This document shows positions 30,350-39,223 of a stretch of DNA of 39,223 bases, one piece after another (the first letter of the stretch is position 1; every line of letters begins with the position of its first letter). The stretch covers positions 2,033,396-2,072,618 of the forward strand of contig WNKI01000003.1 of NCBI GenBank assembly GCA_015350385.1. Direction: 5' to 3'. The notes under the pieces were generated by a model, which ran no database searches, was not told where the DNA came from, and was given only the letters and a program-made list of their open reading frames with translations. The DNA comes from Aculops lycopersici (lineage: Eukaryota > Arthropoda > Arachnida > Trombidiformes > Eriophyidae). Position numbers and translations under genes: made by a program.

Positions 30350-31499
30350 ACAGAAACAAGTGGCCAGCGGTGGCACAGATGAAGTAGAAACAGAGAATAG
30401 ACATATGCAGTTCCAAAGAAAGAGAAATGAACTGATGTAATTTATTGACACTGAGAAATCTAGACTATCACGAACAATCAGTAGTTGAGTATATATTATA
30501 TATCCATCCACCCAGAGTATACAGAGGAAAGCGAAGCAACTTGAAACCAATGACCAAATTATCAACTTGAGCAGTGGCAAAAAATACCAGCTCGCAACCA
30601 GCAACAACAACAACAACAGCAGCAGCAAGAAAAAACATCAACCACCGCTATTAATTTTCCTTACCGCTTATTGTCATTAACCGATCATTTATTTACCACT
30701 ACCACCACTCCTATTCTTTATCGTCATCATACTACATTATAACTATCAACCTCTCATCTGAACTTGAAAGTCAAGTTTTTGGATGTCAATAAAAGTTGCT
30801 TGGGATCAGCTCAACTTGGTGGTTGTCACCATAATATTTATCGTAAGAAGGAACTGCGAGTCATCTGCCTATATTTGCAATATTAGAAATCAGATACCAG
30901 AAACCAAATTTGACTATCCCTCTTTATCTAAATGTAACCATGAACAAAAATTAATCCTCTAACCTTCAAGAAGTCTTATTCAGAATAAGACTATACTCAC
31001 TACCTACCACACTTTCCAACTATACTGCACATCTACCTCATCGGTGTCAGCAAAAGCAACATAACTTTTACTTACCAACCAAGTACGCCCACGTAAATTA
31101 TTAGACATTGATTACTATTGAGTCTCACAATCTGACACCTGAACTAGATTACTTATCGACTATCGTTACTCAAATTTAGAATAAGATTGTAACGAATACA
31201 GCCGACTGAAAACAAGCGCGCTTTAATGGTATTCCAAATCTGATCTAGTTGTTCAGTTGGGGAAAAAATGTTATCACTAGCAAAACTCATTTTATTGCAA
31301 CCAAAACAATCAAATAAGTCAAATTAATTTTTGTACCTTAATTCTATTTTTCTTTTGGTTTTACAAGACTATTTTTCCCAAAGAGCTGAAACAGAAACAA
31401 GACAAGAGGACAGTGTCAACATTACAAAATAATATACATCCCCTCCATTTATTGATCACCCAGAAAAGAAGACAATCGACGTAACAATAAGAACCAAAG

Positions 31500-33299
31500 A
31501 TGAGTTCGAACAAATGTGCCAGATGCGAGCAAACGGTCTATCCGGTCGAGGGGCTAAGGTGTCTGGATAAAATCTGGCACAAGGGTTGCTTCAAGTGCCA
31601 GGAGTGTAATATGACGCTCAATATGAAGAACTACAAAGGTTTCGAGAAACGTCCCTATTGCAATGCTCACTGCCCTCAAGCTAAGGCCACCACCGTCGCC
31701 GATACTCCAGAAATCCGGCGGCTGGCTGAGAATACACGAATCCAAAGTCAGGCCAAATACCATGAAGATTTTGAAAAGTCCAAAGGTAAGGGATTTACGG
31801 CAATAGCGGATGATCCTGAGACATTGAGGCTCAAGGAAACATCAAAGATAATTAGTAATGTTGCTTATCATGGCGAGCTAGAAAGGAAGAAGCAGATGGA
31901 GGAGAAGAGACGTAGTGGACCGGAAGATCTTCACTCGCCGCAGATTGGTGGGAATCACAACAACCACAGCAGCAACAATCATCACAATAACGGTGGCAAT
32001 ATGAAGCATCATCATCAAAATAATAACAATAATAATGTTCCTCAAAGACATGACAGTTCCGAGAGTTCATCATATCGCATCTCGCCATCAAACAACCACC
32101 ACAATCAGAGCCAAAGTATATCTGCTCAAAACCAACAGTATCAAATGCAGCAACACCAACGCCAACTCCAGCAACAGCAACAACTCCAGCAACAACACAT
32201 CCAAAAGCAGAAGCAACAACAAATGCAACAGCACTATGCTCAAGACCACAATGGTCAGCAAATAATGATTCGCCAGCAATCACAGCAACAGCAGCACCAC
32301 CAACAACAAATGGCCGCAGAACCTATACATCAACAGGTGGCGCCCATGAACAAGAAGCAGCTACACCAGCACCCTCCACTAGTACTAGGGCCCCAGCAAC
32401 AGCAGCAACTAATCATGCAACAGCAACAGTCTCAGCAACAGCTTCAACAACAACAAAAGATGATGATGGCCAGACAAATGAGCGAGCCGGCCCTACCTAT
32501 GAATCGACAGGTGGTCAAGCAACAACAGCATCCTGGTGCCCAGCCAATAATGACAAAACAACAACAACAACAGCACATGATTCCCCAAATGCAACCACAT
32601 CCTCAGCAACAGCAACATGTTGCTATGATGCACCCGCCGGCCCATCTGATTAGTGGTGGCCCAATGGCGGCAACGCCGCAAGCTCAGCACCACCATTTGG
32701 TGAATCAAGCCCATCATCTTGGTGTCTTGCCAAATGGTCAAAGAGCGGCGCCAAATCAGGCGATTCTGGCTATCGGTGGTGGTCCACAGCCACCACAGGG
32801 CGCAGCACATCACATGATTCGAGGCGGCGGCGGCGGATACAATCAGCCACAGTATCAACAAGTGGTGGCCGGCGCTCATTTAAATGGAGCACAGCAAATG
32901 CCAAAGCAACAGCCAATACCGCAATATATCACCAACCCTCAGCAGCAGTCGCAACGCCATCTGATTCACCAAAGCCAAATTCATCCGTCTATGAATCACC
33001 ACCATCGCCAACCACTTGCTGCTCGCCCCCACCCACAACAGCAAATGCAACCGCCATTAATGCAGCAGCAACCACAACAAATGCCCATGCACCACCAACA
33101 AGTGTCTGGTCGAGTATTCAAGGCGATGTTTGATTATGTGGCCAACGATAATGATGAGGTATCATTCTTCGATGGTGACATTCTAGTTGAATGCCAGAAT
33201 GTTGATAGAAACTGGCTAACCGGCAAGGTGGCCCGAACTGGCGAGTGGGGCATGTTGCCGGCTAATTATGTTGCCGAGCTGCCTAGATACGCCAGTTAA
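31500..33299 (+). CDS. Lasp: Lasp, LIM-nebulin-SH3 actin-associated protein
   Basis: Lasp binds F-actin and links it to focal contacts and muscle structures. The 599-residue intronless product has three family domains in order. First is an N-terminal LIM domain (about 5-60: KCARCEQTVYPVEGLRCLDK, WHKGCFKCQECNMTLNMKNY, PYCNAHCPQ). Two nebulin repeats follow (about 65-135: AENTRIQSQAKYHEDFEKSK and KETSKIISNVAYHGELER). A C-terminal SH3 domain occupies about 540-599 (FKAMFDYVANDNDEVSFFDG, WLTGKVARTGEWGMLPANYV). Vertebrate LASP1 is 261 residues, and its linker is short. Here about 400 residues of Gln/His/Met/Pro-rich sequence separate nebulin repeats and SH3; Drosophila Lasp also has an enlarged Gln-rich linker. 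Frames on the other strand are shadows. Confidence 0.96.
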   Translation: MSSNKCARCEQTVYPVEGLRCLDKIWHKGCFKCQECNMTLNMKNYKGFEKRPYCNAHCPQAKATTVADTPEIRRLAENTRIQSQAKYHEDFEKSKGKGFTAIADDPETLRLKETSKIISNVAYHGELERKKQMEEKRRSGPEDLHSPQIGGNHNNHSSNNHHNNGGNMKHHHQNNNNNNVPQRHDSSESSSYRISPSNNHHNQSQSISAQNQQYQMQQHQRQLQQQQQLQQQHIQKQKQQQMQQHYAQDHNGQQIMIRQQSQQQQHHQQQMAAEPIHQQVAPMNKKQLHQHPPLVLGPQQQQQLIMQQQQSQQQLQQQQKMMMARQMSEPALPMNRQVVKQQQHPGAQPIMTKQQQQQHMIPQMQPHPQQQQHVAMMHPPAHLISGGPMAATPQAQHHHLVNQAHHLGVLPNGQRAAPNQAILAIGGGPQPPQGAAHHMIRGGGGGYNQPQYQQVVAGAHLNGAQQMPKQQPIPQYITNPQQQSQRHLIHQSQIHPSMNHHHRQPLAARPHPQQQMQPPLMQQQPQQMPMHHQQVSGRVFKAMFDYVANDNDEVSFFDGDILVECQNVDRNWLTGKVARTGEWGMLPANYVAELPRYAS

Positions 33300-34656
33300 C
33301 TTGTTTGAGCTCAACTATATCACAATCAAGTGGTCGATTTGCCTCCGGTTAAGTTGTTGTACAGCCAAGCAGCTGCTATTGCAACTCAATTGATACTATT
33401 ATCATACATACAATAATACAACAATTAGAATCTCATCACTCAACAAAACTCATTATTACTATAATTATTACCATTGTACATTATGCCACTCTCTCTTTAC
33501 GTCCCTCTCTCATCTATTCATCACTTAGACCACTAAATCAATGAACAAACACCAATGAAATCAAAGCAAATCAAAAAGTTTTTGTCAGTATATTTATCGC
33601 GGGAGAGAGCCCAGAGAGAGAGTGAGCGAGACTGCTATCATTATTATTATTTTGCAACCTTACTACTATCGCAGTATTAATCACAATCTATCTCTCGACC
33701 AATCATTAGAACCAAACCAACGAACCGCCTTAATAAAGAAACCATCACTACTACCTAACTCTTCTCTTTCCTGTAGTCTATACCACAGAACAATTGTACC
33801 GAGTTTCTGGCCAAAACCTATAGCTTTGAAAACTTTGTCAAGCTCGCGGTGTTGAGCAGCAAGCTCGACAAAGTTCCCTATCTCCAGGGACAAGCCTGAA
33901 GATGGTTTGGGCGTCTTAGTCTAATATTTGCGTACAACATCTACAAAACAAACCCTAAAACTCGTGAGGCTCTTAGATTCAATAATAATATCAATAATAA
34001 TAATAAGTCACATGCACAGAACTCTAGAGTTCAAGTGTGTATATATTGCGCAATTGATTGATGATTATGCCAAATGAATTTAGTGTCAATCTGAGAAAAT
34101 TCGAGGTAATACTTATTACTATAACTTTATCTAAAAAGATTTTCACCAAGGAGAATAAACTTGACAAGTTTTATAACCCCTCCTCTTCTCTTTCCATCTA
34201 TCTTTATCTGTGCTTTTTACCCTTACATAACAAATAAGCGCCTATACATACATACAGGGAGATGCAATTTCTCTAGCACTTTTATATACATAATCTAAAC
34301 TGGTATTGTAAACTCGTGGTTCGGGCGCATTTGAAAAGCGCAGCCCTGCGTGTTGTGCCTGTGTCGCCATCTTCCTCCTTTTGCAAGTCTCGCTTCTATT
34401 GCCTACTATTTGGTTGGTGGTTTGTGTAGTTTACTTGTCTTTGAGCCGACAACAAGTGGTGATGGTGGTTTTGTTGAAGGCAATGGCATTGGCGGCCGCG
34501 GGGTTGAGGCCCGAGCGATAAACATAAACACAGGGGGAGAGAGAGAGAAAGAGAAACCAAATGAGAGATAAGCCACCAAGATTAGATACACTGCTAAAGC
34601 AAGATCTCGATGGTTGCTAAATAAGAAGGATACTTTCTTGCTACCAGAGAGTATCC
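33300..34656. other. Lasp 3' region and spacer
   Basis: About 1.36 kb, mainly AT-rich, with GA-rich tracts at about 33602-33630 and 34534-34556. Frames of up to 84 codons lack similarity. No RNA gene is recognised. Confidence 0.5.
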
Positions 34657-35064
34657 TCAATATTTGCCAGTATCATGGTCTTCCTTCCTCTTCTTCTTCC
34701 ATCTAGCAACTAGCAAGATTTGTTCTGTTACAAGGAGATAGTAACACAGAAAGTAACCGGTCGCCAAATGAATATGATAACGGCGACAGCAGCAAAGGCA
34801 ACCAACTCTCACAACACCGACAACTGCAAAGCAAAGTTTAGATGTCGTATTTGCCAAAAGTCGGTTTGTTGCCTACAAAGAGGAAGAGAGAAAGACTGAG
34901 GCAAAATCCAAACTTACATCGTCGTAATCGTCGTCTTCGTCTTCGTCGTTGTCGCCATCGTTGTCCTCATCAATGTTGATAGCAGCAAAACCAACAAAGT
35001 CGAGGCTTCGAGAGAGAAGCTCTATTGCACGCTTAACTCTCATCGCAGTCTTAGTCGCAGTCAT
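34657..35064 (-). CDS. Candidate spliced small gene, acidic exon plus hydrophobic exon
   Basis: This is a prediction from splice signals, with no known family. Exon 1 (34918-35064) opens with ATG (MTATKTAMRVKRAIELLSRS) and ends in an Asp/Glu-rich run, ...DEDDDYDD. It is followed by a strong donor GAT|GTAAGT, the same form as the neighbouring Q-rich gene. After 45 bases a pyrimidine tract (TCTTTCTCTCTTCCTCTTTG) leads to TAG|GC. Exon 2 (34657-34872) continues in phase 0 for 71 codons, with a Cys-rich hydrophobic stretch (VVGVVRVGCLCCC, then YFLCYYLLVTEQILLVA) and a basic end. The joined product would be 120 residues, possibly a single-pass membrane protein. The 45-bp intron is shorter than the others here, and the acidic run comes from a triplet repeat, so chance is a serious alternative. 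Confidence 0.3.
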
Positions 35065-35801
35065 GTCTCTATCGTATTCCTCTAGTGGTTATTGGTCGTG
35101 GTTGTGATCTTCATGGTGGCGTTGGAAGTACATTAGATTTGTCAGCAAGATTTGACGCTACCTCTCTGCTGCCATATCTAACGACAGCGTCGGCCAAAAC
35201 CCTAACAACGACGACGACAACCACGGAGTCTCTTTCGCTCTCCCTTTTGCTTTTGATATTGCTATTGCCATTTCTATCGCTATTGCATTCCCTTGCTTGC
35301 CTCCTTGCTAGATAGATAGAAACAGAAAGCTAGCAAGCTTGTAGCTTGTCTCTTTGTAGGGTTTGCTGACATTAATCGTACGATTGGAATGAAGGCGCCA
35401 GTCAGCCAGCTAACTAGCTAGCGAGCGAGCCGGCGATAGGAGTTAGCTTTAGAGAAAGAGCTAGCAAGGCGATCGAGAGTGAGATTCTATTGTACTTATC
35501 GAGTATCTTCGTCGTCTTGTGTCGTTGGCATCTTAGTGGCTAGATAGTGGGTGTTCGTTGTCGTGGTCGCCGGCAACAGTGATAATATAAATACATATAA
35601 TCTATCAGATATCGAGCAATCAGTTTAGTGCAGTCTTTTTTATCCTCGATCAATATACTTATTACTCTCTCCGCTCGCGATTAGTTTTTCTTTATTTGAT
35701 TTTGTTGCATTTCACGCAAACTCTCAATATCTCGCCTCTTGTTTATCGGATCGCCAACCTAGAAGTCTCATATTTATCCTCAATTCCATAACACAACACT
35801 A
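35065..35801. other. Upstream region of the SREBP-type gene
   Basis: About 740 bases without similarity to any gene. It contains repeated AGCTAGC/GCGAGC-type short motifs near 35405-35430 and an AT-rich leader immediately before the ATG at 35802. Confidence 0.4.
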
Positions 35802-38132
35802 ATGCACTTTACCTTTGATCAGGATGGTCAACAACAGAAGCAGGCCCACAAAACCATGATTCGCCAGGCGCCTCAAATGATGATCCACGATCCCATGCTC
35901 CACCATTACGACCAGTACCAGCAAGAGCATAGCATGAATGTTGCATCAATTAAGCAACAAGTGCACCAATATCACCACCAACAAAATCAGAACCAGAACC
36001 AAAATCAAAACCACAACCACCAAGAACAGTTGATACATATTCACCATCAGCAAACTCCCAACCACCAACAACAGACGCAGCAAGTGGCTCAGTTTCCTGT
36101 CTCTCATCACCAACGGCAATCGAGCGCTCCAATACTCGCTCTAAGCTCATCTCAATTAGAGGCCAAACAAGTGCCGGAGCGGCAGTCGGTGGTTGTAGCA
36201 GCACAGTCAGCGCAACAAGTGGCCAGTGGCGACAGTAGTAGCCAACTAATCGAACCTCAGCAATTGCAGCAGCAGCAGCAGCAACAACAACAACAAATGA
36301 TCCAGATAGCACCACAACAACAACAAATCAAATTTCTACCACTCAGCACCCCGGCATCGAGCGAGCTGACATCCACGCAACAACTCGCTGGCCACTTGAA
36401 TGACACAAACCAGCCGTCGCAACAACAACAACAACAACACCAGCAAGGAGTGATAATAAATCAACCACCTACCAAACCTATCGAGATAATGGCCACCAAG
36501 AATTCCAGAAACCAAAGCCACTCAGGCAGCGTAAGCGGATCGCGGTCATCAATCACAAAGCAACAGAAGCGCAACTCGGCCAGCGAGCGAGCAACAAGTG
36601 GCGAGTCGGCGGAGAAGACCATTTCGTTGCGCGCCAGATCGCATCACACGCGCGCCGCCAGCGATGGAGCAACGAGTGTCATTGTGCAACAGGCGGCTGC
36701 CCATCATCTAGTGACCGCCCTGGCCATTGGAGCGGATGCTAGCGGAGCTCATCCGGAGAGAAAGACTGCGCATAATGCCATCGAGAGGCGTTATAGGTCG
36801 TCGATTAACGACAAGATTGTTGAATTGAAGAATATTGTTGCCGGAAATGAGGCCAAATTGAACAAATCGGCTGTTTTGCGGAAGGCGATTGAGTATATAA
36901 CAAATTTGGAACAAATCAACAAGAAACTCGAGGAGGAGAATATGAACTTGAGGATGAATAATTCGGCTTATATGCATCAGAGATACAATAGTAGTGGTAG
37001 CAACAATACAACCCCAAGCGAGGATTCAATTGTTTCGCCAACGACAAATCTGTTGGAGCCCCAACATCAACACTGCGATCCAAGTGGGAGTTACCATTCA
37101 TCGGATCACATGGCAATTGCGCCGGAAACAAGTGGCTCTGTTGGAGCAACAACTGAAACGGCAACCTTACTACCAGAGACTCACTTGTTGGAACAGCAGC
37201 AACACCATCACCACCACAACCACCATCAACAACAACAACAGCAACAACATCACAACCACAATCACCACCATCAACATCAGCATCAACACCACCAACAAAC
37301 ACAAATTGATACAAGCAACCATCAGCAACAGCAGCACCATCACCAGGATAATCACAACCATCACCAAAACCACCACCACCAACATCAGCAACCACAACAC
37401 CAACAACATCACCACCAAATTAGCCAGCCACAGCACGACGACCACCATCACCAATCGCACGCTGGCTACGCAATGATGGACACCTCGATGGACGTGCACT
37501 ACCATCCAACGTCCCATCTAACCGACCACTCGCATTGCATGCACGACACCACCACCTCCGGTCACCACATGCCACAACACCACGAGCAACCGCATCACCA
37601 TGACCCAGGGGCAGCTCACCAGCAGCAACAACAGCAGCATCACATTTACTCGCACCATCAGATGAATGCGCTGGATGCCGCCACTTATACGCCAAACTCC
37701 ACTCTTGGCCACCATCGAAGCAACTCGAGCAGCTCGCCCGATCAGAGTGGCATCAAACCCGAGCCAGATTCGAGGGCGCCCACTCCAAGCGGAAGTCAAC
37801 AACAACACATGGTTGCCGACAATCTGGTTGAGGGTGTCGACCATCAGCTGGGTCACGTTGAGCAAGCTCAGCCACAAGACCCTCAACAACAACAGCAACA
37901 GGTTGCTGAGGGTCAAACGATACACCATCATGGCCACCAGCAGACAACTGATCCAACTCAACCTGGTCAACAACAACCAAGCCAACAAGGTCAACAGGTT
38001 GCACCGAACGATCAAGGCCAGGGACAAATAGTGGGCGATAACTCGAACATGTTCCTCAGTTTCAAGGAGCATCTACCCGAGTGGCCACAATGGAAGAATT
38101 GGTGGTTTGGCAAGCAGAATCAGGGAAGCTGA
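35802..38132 (+). CDS. SREBP: SREBP-type bHLH-zipper factor without transmembrane or regulatory domain
   Basis: Residues 319-386 are an SREBP bHLH-zipper: ERKTAHNAIERRYRSSINDK, then VELKNIVAGNEAKLNKSAVL and RKAIEYITNLEQINKKLEEE. Tyr331 in the basic region (RRYR) is the SREBP-specific residue that allows binding to sterol regulatory elements as well as E-boxes. Known SREBPs are ER membrane proteins of about 1,100 residues with two membrane spans and a SCAP-binding C-terminal domain after the bHLH. This 776-residue product instead continues with His/Gln-rich sequence (about 463-555, and further) and ends FKEHLPEWPQWKNWWFGKQ, with no hydrophobic span. The N-terminus is Gln/His-rich, not acidic. 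A possible SUMO site (IKPE, K652) precedes TPSGS (T661-S665), which fits the TPxxS phosphodegron pattern. The next gene on the opposite strand starts within 200 bases. Confidence 0.88.
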   Translation: MHFTFDQDGQQQKQAHKTMIRQAPQMMIHDPMLHHYDQYQQEHSMNVASIKQQVHQYHHQQNQNQNQNQNHNHQEQLIHIHHQQTPNHQQQTQQVAQFPVSHHQRQSSAPILALSSSQLEAKQVPERQSVVVAAQSAQQVASGDSSSQLIEPQQLQQQQQQQQQQMIQIAPQQQQIKFLPLSTPASSELTSTQQLAGHLNDTNQPSQQQQQQHQQGVIINQPPTKPIEIMATKNSRNQSHSGSVSGSRSSITKQQKRNSASERATSGESAEKTISLRARSHHTRAASDGATSVIVQQAAAHHLVTALAIGADASGAHPERKTAHNAIERRYRSSINDKIVELKNIVAGNEAKLNKSAVLRKAIEYITNLEQINKKLEEENMNLRMNNSAYMHQRYNSSGSNNTTPSEDSIVSPTTNLLEPQHQHCDPSGSYHSSDHMAIAPETSGSVGATTETATLLPETHLLEQQQHHHHHNHHQQQQQQQHHNHNHHHQHQHQHHQQTQIDTSNHQQQQHHHQDNHNHHQNHHHQHQQPQHQQHHHQISQPQHDDHHHQSHAGYAMMDTSMDVHYHPTSHLTDHSHCMHDTTTSGHHMPQHHEQPHHHDPGAAHQQQQQQHHIYSHHQMNALDAATYTPNSTLGHHRSNSSSSPDQSGIKPEPDSRAPTPSGSQQQHMVADNLVEGVDHQLGHVEQAQPQDPQQQQQQVAEGQTIHHHGHQQTTDPTQPGQQQPSQQGQQVAPNDQGQGQIVGDNSNMFLSFKEHLPEWPQWKNWWFGKQNQGS
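37186..37470 (+). repeat. His/Gln/Asn-rich coding repeat (CAC/CAA/AAC triplets)
   Basis: A degenerate CAN triplet tract inside the SREBP-type gene encodes about 95 residues that are almost all His, Gln and Asn. Confidence 0.85.
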
Positions 38133-38193
38133 TTCTGCTGATGATTGATATTATACTATATAATTTGAACTCATGTTTAAAAAACTTTTGACT

Positions 38194-38199
38194 TTATTT
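38194..38199 (-). terminator. Candidate poly(A) signal of the SAC phosphatase gene
   Basis: AATAAA on the minus strand, 128 bases beyond the stop at 38327. It lies within the likely 3' UTR of the convergent SREBP-type gene (plus ATTAAA at 38239-38244), so the two transcripts probably overlap. Confidence 0.4.
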
Positions 38200-38326
38200 C
38201 CACTTGCTTTATAGGTACTTGTTCCTCCGAAGGAGCTCATTAAATTTGCCATCTCTACTATTGTTAATATTACCGTATACTAAGCGCTCAAACTTGACTT
38301 AAAATATTATACTGAGAATCTCATCA

Positions 38327-39223
38327 TCATGTTGATGTGGTGGAAGTTTTCGTCTCGTTCGATGACAAATTTGCTTGCTGTTTAGTTGAATTGATGCCAC
38401 ACGTTTCGGTCATGTCAATCTCTTCAGGTGCTTCCTGTGGTTGCGCAATCTTGCTCTTATTAGCTTGAATATCCTCCGAATTTCTTTCACGCAAACGTTG
38501 CAATTCGGCAACATCGATGGACAACATCAACTGGCCAAATTCGTCGTCATCCTGAAAACAGTCGTCGACTTGAGATAGACGAGCAAACAGATTGCCTCCG
38601 CTATGTTGTGGCGACTGGCGTTGGTCGTTGGCAGAACCACCGACGCTCTCCGAGGATGGCCAATCAATATTGAGCTTATCCAGAGCCTCGTCTAGACCAT
38701 CCCCAATAAGTTCCGGTTCGTCCTCTTCAAACTTGTCCATATCGTGGCATCCAGCGTCAGCGTCCTCGTCATGATGTTGAATATTTTCCATCCCAATGGG
38801 CCGAACATAGAAGCGGCCCTTGAGTCTTGCCAATCTATTGCTAACTCGGTTGCCGACATCCTTGAGCAGTGCTCCGCCGGATCGGCTGGCAATCATTGGG
38901 TCGAAAGCTACCAAATCGTAGTGGTCCTTTAAACTTCCGCTCTTAATATTAGTGGCCTCTGGACTCTCAACACCCAACATGGCATCGATCGCAGCTTGAC
39001 GGTAGGCATCGCGGAATTTGCTTATATAGTATCGACTTGCTGAACTATAAGTATCCTTAATGTAACCGGAAAGTTTTCTCTCACTACCACCAAATAAAGC
39101 GCGAGTTCCACAGTACTGAGTTGATAGGACATTTCCATTGGCTGACCACAAAGTTTGCATGATCTTCCTACACTCGTTGTCTTCCGGCCGGGTATCTGGA
39201 GTTATGACACCCAAACGAGCTAG
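38327..39223 (-). CDS. INPP5F: SAC-domain phosphoinositide phosphatase, INPP5F (Sac2)-like, 3' part only
   Basis: SAC phosphatases remove phosphate from phosphoinositides; INPP5F is a PI4P 4-phosphatase on endosomes. The frame is open to the window edge, so the start and the catalytic CX5R motif lie outside. The visible N-terminal 85 residues are the end of a SAC domain: MQTLWSANGNVLSTQYCGTR, KLSGYIKDTYSSASRYYISK, FRDAYRQAAIDAMLG. These match INPP5F (MLWANNGDAISRQYAGTAAL, RKLAGVMKDGVNSANRYYLN, FKDAYRQAVIDLMQG) better than SAC1 or FIG4. The remaining 210 residues are acidic and Ser/Gln-rich. The hSac2 (PH-like) domain that follows SAC in INPP5F is not recognisable. The annotated frame includes three codons upstream of the TTG at 39214. 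Confidence 0.8.
   Translation of the reverse strand, partial: LARLGVITPDTRPEDNECRKIMQTLWSANGNVLSTQYCGTRALFGGSERKLSGYIKDTYSSASRYYISKFRDAYRQAAIDAMLGVESPEATNIKSGSLKDHYDLVAFDPMIASRSGGALLKDVGNRVSNRLARLKGRFYVRPIGMENIQHHDEDADAGCHDMDKFEEDEPELIGDGLDEALDKLNIDWPSSESVGGSANDQRQSPQHSGGNLFARLSQVDDCFQDDDEFGQLMLSIDVAELQRLRERNSEDIQANKSKIAQPQEAPEEIDMTETCGINSTKQQANLSSNETKTSTTST

Larger units (their letters stand above)
26937..31499. other. 4.5-kb gene-poor region, scratch 3' end to Lasp
   Basis: The scratch 3' UTR runs to at least the AATAAA at 27271-27276. The rest has no frame with recognisable similarity; the longest frames (about 100-119 codons) are composition-driven. It contains AT-repeat DNA near 26967-26998, CT-rich tracts near 28935-28960, a degenerate CACTG/CACTA pentamer run at 30316-30349, and three CAACAGGT octamers (27129, 27737, 29337). 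A strong plus-strand donor string GGCAG|GTAAGT at about 30139-30148 could end a 5' noncoding exon of Lasp. No RNA gene is recognised. Confidence 0.5.

Noticed and set aside
32088..32279. Hydrophobic Leu-rich minus-strand frame that looks like a membrane protein
   Set aside because: It is the antisense of CAA/CAG (Gln) codons in Lasp. The same applies to Leu/Val-rich frames opposite scratch (24809-25006) and the SREBP-type gene (37170-37517).
1..39223. CRISPR array, transposon or endogenous virus
   Set aside because: No regularly spaced repeats, terminal inverted repeats with target duplication, transposase, integrase or reverse transcriptase motifs were found on either strand.

Overview
The window is animal nuclear DNA. 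It carries about fourteen protein genes in 39 kb, most as single uninterrupted reading frames. The few introns supported by both splice sites and protein homology are short (about 70-125 bp) and begin with GTAAGT; two sit close to the start codon (NOP58, and the 5' UTR of the secreted Q-rich gene). The gene content (scratch, twisted gastrulation, Lasp, an SREBP-type bHLH factor, a GH13 maltase of the arthropod type) suggests an arthropod. The extreme intron poverty, very short 3' UTRs and a density near one gene per 2.8 kb fit an intron-poor acariform mite, for example an eriophyoid such as Aculops. The species guess is inference, not something the sequence states.

Layout: 1-824, simple repeats and the NOP58 promoter. 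825-7411, NOP58 (+), NDUFA12 (-), a PDZ-FERM protein of the FRMPD type (+) and GTF2H3 (-), arranged as convergent and divergent pairs. 7771-9474, an unrecognised secreted Q-rich protein (-) with its promoter. 11533-13359, a GH13 alpha-glucosidase (-). 14511-15266, a NUDT5-like protein without a Nudix box (+). 16127-18018, twisted gastrulation (-) head to head with deoxyhypusine hydroxylase (+). 18425-20216, a small acidic protein (-) head to head with RACK1 (+). 20360-21883, mitochondrial processing peptidase beta (-). 21884-24407, a long GC-rich upstream region leading into scratch (24408-26936, +). 26937-31499, a 4.5 kb gene-poor stretch. 31500-33299, Lasp (+). 33300-35801, mostly noncoding with one candidate spliced small gene (-). 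35802-38132, an SREBP-type bHLH factor with no membrane domain (+). 38327-39223, the 3' part of a SAC-domain phosphoinositide phosphatase (-), cut by the window edge.

There is no operon-like unit. Housekeeping genes (snoRNP, complex I, TFIIH, MPP-beta, RACK1, DOHH) are tightly packed and partly share promoters or 3' ends. Regulatory genes (scratch, Lasp, SREBP-like) have kilobases of upstream noncoding DNA and very long Q/H/N/S-rich segments. The observations most worth following are the NUDT5 homologue that has lost its catalytic box, the SREBP-type bHLH gene that lacks the transmembrane and regulatory half, and an over-represented CAACAGGT octamer that matches the known Scratch/Snail binding consensus in noncoding DNA.
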